This document shows, piece after piece, positions 58,441-64,000 of a stretch of DNA of 64,000 nt; positions within the stretch are counted from its first letter, which is position 1; each line of letters opens with the position of its first letter. The notes below the pieces were generated by a model. It saw only the letters and a program-made list of their open reading frames with translations. It was not told where the DNA came from and made no database searches. This DNA comes from Mortierella alpina (Eukaryota > Mortierellomycota > Mortierellomycetes > Mortierellales > Mortierellaceae): contig JANATF010000003.1 of the NCBI GenBank assembly GCA_029449245.1, positions 868,001-932,000 of the forward strand. The letters run 5' to 3'. The position numbers were made by a program, and so were the translations under genes.

Positions 58441-58953
58441 ACATGGTTGAGGTAAAGATGATCTCAACGAGGACTGCATCTACTCGGGCAGCCAGACCCA
58501 CAAGATCCAAGGAGGCGGCCCATTGAAAACCCCACTCGGCTTTCCCCTTCGCCCAGTTCAGCCTCCCGATCCGCGAACACGACAACGAACAATGCTCAGC
58601 CCACAATTAACTCTATCGCCTAGCCCAGATTCTGGTCCGCAAAAACAGCAAAAAGAACGAATCGCCTGCTCCCCTTATAAACCATCTCACTACGTTCGCA
58701 ACCGCAGACTAATCGAAAGAAGAGGAAGACGAAGGGGCAGTTGAAACAATCATCTTTCCAATATCCTTGCTCGCGCACCTACAATATGGAACATATTTTT
58801 ATTGCCGAAGCCGATAGTATTTGGTTAGGAGGCGACTACGTTGCCTTGGAGAATGGTTCCTAGGTTTGTAGCTCAGTCGAGGCGATTAGTATGGTACGAA
58901 AGACGTAAAACAACAGAGCAGGAGCCTCCTCCGATGGCCAGAAATGCATTGAG
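58441..58953. other. Gap after the protease relic
   Basis: Continues decayed sequence; a CCTCCCGATCCGCGAAC stretch and short frames are present but nothing is recognised. Confidence 0.35.
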
Positions 58954-59203
58954 GTAAGTCGCATACGCCTTCGCTCTTGAGCAACATCATCACCCCACAT
59001 CCTCCAATGGTCAACCAGGAAGGACATGAAGATGACTAACTGAGTAAACAGCTCCACGCACCACGCATAGATTGTGAAGAGCTGACAAACGACTCAGGCT
59101 CCAAGGGACAAAGACTAGCAGCTTAAGACTCGTCCGGGCTGCACAATCCTTACTACACTCACTCATGAACACGACCAATTATGCCATGGAATGGGTGCTG
59201 TCG
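58954..59203 (+). repeat. Direct repeat, copy 1 (about 250 bp)
   Basis: Begins GTAAGTCGCATACGCC and ends ATGGAATGGGTGCTGTC. The same sequence recurs 28 bp further on with roughly 15 differences. It has no long open frame, no terminal inverted repeat and no tRNA-like part. Confidence 0.85.
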
Positions 59204-59230
59204 CAATGCATTCCTGTTAAGAGAACCTAA

Positions 59231-59483
59231 GTAAGTCGCATACGCCTCTGCTCTTGGGCAACATCATCACCCCATATCCCTCCAATGGTCAACCAGGAGG
59301 GACATGAGGATGACTAACTGGGTAAACAGCTCAATCACGCACCACGCATAGATTATGATGAGCTGACAAACGACTCAGGCTCCAAGGGACAAAGACTAGC
59401 AGCTTAAGACTCATCCGGGCTGCACAATCCTTACTACACCCACTCATGAACACGACCAATTATGCCATGGAATGGGTGCTGTC
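59231..59483 (+). repeat. Direct repeat, copy 2 (about 250 bp)
   Basis: Second copy of the unit at 58954, about 94 percent identical by eye, separated by a 27-bp spacer containing CTGTTAAGAGAACCTAA. Differences are mostly transitions spread along the unit, with a 2-3-base indel near CAGCTC. This fits an older tandem duplication. Confidence 0.85.
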
Positions 59484-60316
59484 CTGACTATCTCAGACCA
59501 CATAACAAGGTGGGGTTACATCAGAGGACAAGAAACCTGGAAATGATCCTTGAGCTTGAAAAGTAGGGATCGACGATTGTGAAGCGACAATGAGGATGGG
59601 AGCGATGGAAGAGCAGGAGGAGGAGGAAGAGGAGAGAGGGAGGAGGGGATAGCATACATCGCTTGCACGCGTCAATTTATTGTGCCTCGCCTGAGACCCA
59701 TATTTCGCGTTGTACTTCGCAAAGTAGACAAGCCACTCGAGCATTGCTCGAGCAATGCTCGTTTCTTGCTCGCTGCATCGCAAGGGAGGCTAACCATATT
59801 AGGGTTGGGGGAGCAATTGCTTGGCAAGAAACGAGCATTGCTCGAGCAATGCTCGAGTGGCTTGTCCACTTTGCTCGTTTGCTCAAGCAAGGCTGGAGCA
59901 ATTTTTTTGGACCGTCAATGCCCTGCTTCGCAGCGGAACCGTTCGTGCTCTGCCTTAAGAAGTTCATGGATCCTGTTCCAAGCGGACTTTGTCTATGGTC
60001 GTCCCGTGTCAGGACCAAGTTTCCTCCTACGAGTTGTGCTGATGTTTGTGCGGGACGCCGAGTTTAGGCCAAGTATAGAAAAAACTCGCAATCCAAAATT
60101 CCGAGGCTTCTCTCGTGTTTACCTGGCAATAACAAGTCCAACAGCGCTGTTTCGTGCATATAGTCCCAATAGCTCGCCTTTATTGTCTGCCGCTGATCTT
60201 CATCAAGAGATGGTGAGTAGCAGAGGCACTAGGTAAACAATGCGCAAGAGTGCAGCCAGGCATGATGGGGAGAATTCAAGAGAAAAAAAAAACAAACGAC
60301 GCGGTGCAAAAGGCCT
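59484..60316. other. Gap holding the inverted repeat
   Basis: No gene recognised. Contains the 51-bp inverted repeat described separately; open frames here arise from that repeat. Confidence 0.4.
59719..59874. repeat. 51-bp near-perfect inverted repeat with 54-bp spacer
   Basis: Arms at 59719-59769 and 59824-59874 are reverse complements with a single A/G mismatch. Each arm itself holds the palindrome CGAGCATTGCTCGAGCAATG continuing to CTCG, so the structure is a palindrome within an inverted repeat. It could be a small foldback transposon, but no target duplication was identified at its edges. In RNA it would form a long hairpin. Confidence 0.85.
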
Positions 60317-63027
60317 TTAGGCTCGATCATACATGATCTCCAGAGGTCGCCCTCCATAAACATATCCATTGAACTTGGCTAAAGTACGTTAGGCATGCAG
60401 GGATCGATGTTTTAGTAAATAATCTTTGTGGATGATACCCCGCCGGCACTGTGTTTTGAACACGGGAGACTTACCGACAGCCTTATCAGCGGATTCGTAG
60501 TGCTCAAATCGAACAATGCCCGAGCCTTTGGGCCGACCGCCGTGCAAGAGAATCTCTGTCATCCTCATGGGTCCACATGTCCTGAACAGGTCTCTCAGAT
60601 CCTGCTCAGTGGTAGTGAGTGGAAGCTAATGGTGTAGAGGAGCGGACAAATGTGAAACCACAAATGCACGGTTATGAGTACCTATGGACCAGCCTTTAAT
60701 AGAGAATCACTTGTCGCCTTTGTGTAGCAGTCGGCGGTGATATTACAATAACAGTACTTACATTGCGGACGTAAATCTGATCCCCGGACCCGGCTGCCGG
60801 TCCTGACGGGATTGCATCCAGGGACGTGTCGTTATGACTATTGCTGTGGCTGTAACCGCGAGAGCCGCTGGAGCCGCTGTCGTGGTTGCTACGGTGGCGA
60901 TCGCGGTCCCGATCACGGTCACGGCCGCTACTGCTCTCGTGTCTATGGTCAGCGCTCGAGGGACCATGCGAGCCACTGTGTCTACCAGCGGGGGGTCCAT
61001 ACTTGTCCTGAGCGAAGAAATGGAAACATAAACATAGAAGGCGCCATGAATAAGTATGAACCGTTTCATCCGCATCCTAATCCTCTGCCACATCCTTCTC
61101 GTCCTCTCGTGCCTCCAAATCCTTCTGTCGACGGTATGGTTCAGCTGTCCATTCGGCCGGCGGGCGATGTTCTCAGGGTGGTGGCGAGTACACACTGAGG
61201 CTCATCCAGAGCTCAGTTTGATAGTCGGCTGGCCGGGTCTACACCCGAGAGCAGTCCTCTCACATACAACATCTCCAACCCAAGAGTCTCTGACTCCTCA
61301 AAAATTGAAAGCCATCATTCGGAGCCTCTCAAACATATACATAAACAACTCGAACAGTGCAAATCCATCAGCAGAATGCCCACCTCGCGAACTTCGATCC
61401 TTCGGCCGAACCACTCGTATCGGTTGAACATATCTATTGGCGTTCAGTCAAGCCAGTTCCGTTATAATGATTTTCGAATCCAGATCGCGTCAGCGGCAGA
61501 CGACGGCCAATGGTCCAAGTTGGGGTGTTGAGGTGGTGAGGTGGTGAGGTGAATAGAAAAAGTAGAAAACGGACGCTTTAGTTTTCTCGTTCGCGAGATC
61601 GGATGCGTTGGAGGAGCCCTTCCTGGACCTCTCTATCACTGCTCTCCTCTTGCGTCCCTTGTCCTTCTTTCTCCAATCTCGAATTTCCATGCTAACTTGA
61701 GGTCTGACCCCAAGCAAAAACTGGCACTTGCTGTGAGTCAAAAGAGTATCCTGGTAGCACATGTTCAGCCGACAGTCCTCTCTTGCCACGATGCCTCACA
61801 GGTATTGACGCTCTCGGAACCATCTCTCCAGTTCACTGACGATAGCCAACCACCTGCATTGACCCTCTGGGGTCATGAGGCATCCTGTAGCAGGGTCGAC
61901 TACCCCTCGATCCTAATGTTGCTCAGCCTCAGCGAAATAGCAAACCAAAACTCATCGCTCCCAAACGCTCACTTGTTTACGTACTAATCGCTCTTGGAAG
62001 ATCCGAGGCTCTCTCGAAAACAACGGTTCCCGATCCTTTTGACCTCATGTCACTGGTTTGAAAGACATCGGCTCTCGCGACAGGACCAGCCCTCCTAAAG
62101 AGATCCTTCATATCCTTCCAATTGACTGAAAACGGCAACTATATTAACAAGCGTAAGACGGATAAGTAATTGTTAGTACATACAAAGTGGTCATAGTCAG
62201 GAAGACGTGGCGAATGCTTACATTGGAGACATAAATCTGCCGGCCAGTTGAATCAACATCTCGTCTCGAGCTAACGCCACCGCCACGACCTCCAGAGAAT
62301 CCGATCCTGCCTTCAGTTTCCCGATCCTCTCTCACGAAGATGGGACGGCCCATCAACACGACGTCGTTCAGTTTACGGATGGCTTCCTGAGCATGCTCCG
62401 CTCGCTGAAACTCGACCACACCACATCCCTTGGAGCGTCCGTCAGAGCCCAGCAGAACATCGGCATGGGCAACAGCTCCAACTGTAAAATTTGATGATAT
62501 TTCGATATGTTAGCCTCCGTGATTTTTTTTTGGACGCATTCACGTCCTCAGGGGAGGTGGCATGACAAGCTCCCTTCATACGTACTCTCGCGCATAAAGT
62601 CCTTGAGATCGGTCCACTTGACATCGTACGACAAGTTTCCGACATAGATACGACGGTCTCTCAAAGAACCGGCTCCAGTACTTCCGTTTCCACGGGTAGG
62701 GCTTCGGGACCTATTTCTAGGTCCGCTGGAGCGATCCTGATGTCGTTCCGTGTCATACTTGTCTTCGCGGAAGCGATCGCGACTCCTGCTCCGGCTAAGG
62801 CTGCGCCTCTGGTCCAGAGAACCTCGGCGGTCTCTGCTATCACTCCTGTCACCATTGTTTGCGCTGTTGTTCATGATGTAGTTGCGCTCGTCGTCCCTAG
62901 TGTAGGAGGCTGAGCGGCGATGGCGCGATTCCTCGTGGGGCATGTCCTCAAGATTGTCAGTGTCGTTGTTGGACATGACCACGTCCTCGGATTGGGGAAT
63001 GCTGCCGCTACTACCGTAGTTGTCCAT
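60317..63027 (-). CDS. GBP2: Three-RRM SR-type mRNA-binding protein, Gbp2/Hrb1-like
   Basis: Seven exons (63027-62586, 62481-62222, 62138-61985, 61433-61384, 61007-60762, 60625-60475, 60378-60317) join in frame to 454 residues. The N-terminus is RS-rich (RRSLSRSRSRDRFREDKY). RRM1 has RIYVGNLSYDVKWTDLKDFM and KGCGVVEF; RRM2 has QIYVSN, LPFSVNWKDMKDLFRRAG and SKGSGTVVF; a second charged linker ([20 protein letters not shown]) precedes RRM3 with QIYVRN, LPLTTTEQDLRDLFRTCG and KGSGIVRF. This layout matches yeast Gbp2/Hrb1, shuttling proteins that couple splicing quality control to mRNA export. Each RNP2 ends at an exon boundary. The donor of the fourth exon (GTGGGC) is weak. Nuclear, shuttling. 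Confidence 0.9.
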
Positions 63028-63321
63028 TCTGGTCAATGTAAACGTATCTAGATGTAAAGAAGGGTCCTGTTCGATGGAGGGAGAGTGTTGCACCTGAATG
63101 AGCGACCGACGTGTAAGCACAACCAGGACACGTGGCGAATCTGTGGCTGAGCCTCGAGAAAGAAACAAGCCACGCGACCATTGATGCAAACCACTTTACA
63201 CAACATCTTCGTGGGGCGAGAGTAACGAATTTTATGCAAACAACTCTACATAGAGAGGAGGAGATGATAATGGGCGATGAAGGAAGATGATGGGCGGTAA
63301 TGGGCAATCTACTTTATTTTC

Positions 63322-64000
63322 TTACTTGGACTCCTCGGGAGCCTCAAGCGCAGCACGCGCAAACTGGGGGAGCACAAAGCATGCCTTGTGGATCTCCGAG
63401 TTGTAGTAGCGGCACAGCTTGGACTCCTGCTCCTTGGGCCAGTGGCGCACGGGCTCCTTGATGGCCGCATTGGGGTCCTTGGAGCAGACCATCAGGCCGA
63501 TCTGGCCGCAAGGGTAAGTAGGAATGGTCGTGAAGCCGTACTCGACGCGGGGGAACAGCTTACGGGAGAAACCCATAACTTCCTTGATGATGGGCATATG
63601 AAGCCAGATGCACTCGCCTATTCCAAAGAAGAAAAGGTGCAAGTTCCACGATTTGATTATTAGCAAAACAAAGTACACATCCGATTACATGATTACATGC
63701 AACCAAACAAAAGAAAAAAAAAAGTCATGCAAGGCTACATAGTAACACCTACACTGAGTGCAAATAATTCCATTGGCGTGAAGGGCGTTCTTCATCAGCT
63801 CAAAGAACTTGGCCTGGAACAGGGAAGCAGCAGGTCCTATGAGAAAAGAAAGTTGCAGAAGGTAAAATGCACATGAAAAATCGTCAGCTTCCTCGCTTGA
63901 GACACATGTCGCATTGCATCAAAAAAATCAGTGTAGTAGCTTGAGCCAACTTACCCACGGGGTCCGAGGAGTCAGTGATGATGACATCGAAGCTGTCGAC
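63322..64000 (-). CDS. SPE3: Spermidine synthase, 5' part outside window
   Basis: Transfers an aminopropyl group from decarboxylated SAM to putrescine. Visible exons are 64000-63955 ([15 protein letters not shown]), 63836-63753 ([18 protein letters not shown] ... GIICTQ) and 63617-63322 ([16 protein letters not shown] ... [14 protein letters not shown], stop after EAPEESK). These are the DSSDP, LF...F and CGQIG blocks of the family. The gene starts beyond the right edge. Cytosolic. The junction between the last two exons gives a cysteine where homologs usually have glycine or alanine, but the GTAGGT donor is in frame. Confidence 0.95.

Noticed and set aside
58954-59483. Direct repeats as long terminal repeats of a retrotransposon
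   Set aside because: The copies are only 27 bp apart, lack TG...CA ends and have no internal coding region.
59663-60236. Overlapping plus-strand frames of 134 and 184 codons
   Set aside because: They are produced by the inverted repeat and share no family similarity.
1-64000. CRISPR arrays or bacterial-style operons
   Set aside because: Genes have spliceosomal introns and eukaryotic products, and no regularly spaced short repeats were found.

Overview
The window reads as nuclear DNA of an early-diverging filamentous fungus, most likely Mortierellomycotina (Mortierella/Linnemannia type). Genes are compact, with short GT-AG introns and pyrimidine-rich 5' flanks. The set includes a phenylalanine hydroxylase, known from Mortierella but missing from most fungi, and housekeeping genes of fungal type (aconitase, eIF3m, S30, Mps1 kinase, MFAP1, TYW3, spermidine synthase). 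The assignment to this group is inference from gene content. Exon joins given here were worked out by hand from splice motifs and frame continuity.

Layout. 0-4.6 kb: a partial FAD monooxygenase (-) divergent from phenylalanine hydroxylase (+). 4.8-15.1 kb: an accessory block on the minus strand with four intact, intronless paralogous P-loop GTPase genes in tandem and a decayed fifth copy that carries a non-autonomous hAT-type element; a decayed small cysteine-rich secreted gene lies beside it. 16.4-18.2 kb: a zinc-finger protein joining a GCM/WRKY-like module to a PARP-type finger. 18.4-30.4 kb: housekeeping genes (small mitochondrial protein, TPR-DnaJ co-chaperone, MFAP1 splicing factor, Mps1-like kinase) and an unusual long helical protein ending in a MAPEG-like membrane domain. 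31.9-35.2 kb: a large disordered protein with a homeodomain-like start and an RS-like tail. 35.2-38.2 kb: a repeat-rich gap with a second hAT-type element inside a broken reading frame and a truncated copy of the first.

38.2-53.6 kb: membrane RING-H2 ligase, mitochondrial aconitase, eIF3m, ribosomal protein S30, a large gene recognised as Integrator subunit 1 and TYW3. 53.6-60.3 kb: secreted-protein and repeat zone with a three-copy chitin-binding-like protein, a CE4 polysaccharide deacetylase, a subtilase relic, a 250-bp direct repeat and a 51-bp inverted repeat. 60.3-64 kb: a three-RRM Gbp2/Hrb1-like mRNA-binding protein and the 3' part of spermidine synthase.

The genes do not form one pathway. 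The strongest leads are the GTPase array with its graded loss of G motifs, the GCM-PARP-finger protein, the MAPEG fusion, the fungal Integrator subunit and the two hAT-type miniature elements with exact 8-bp target duplications.
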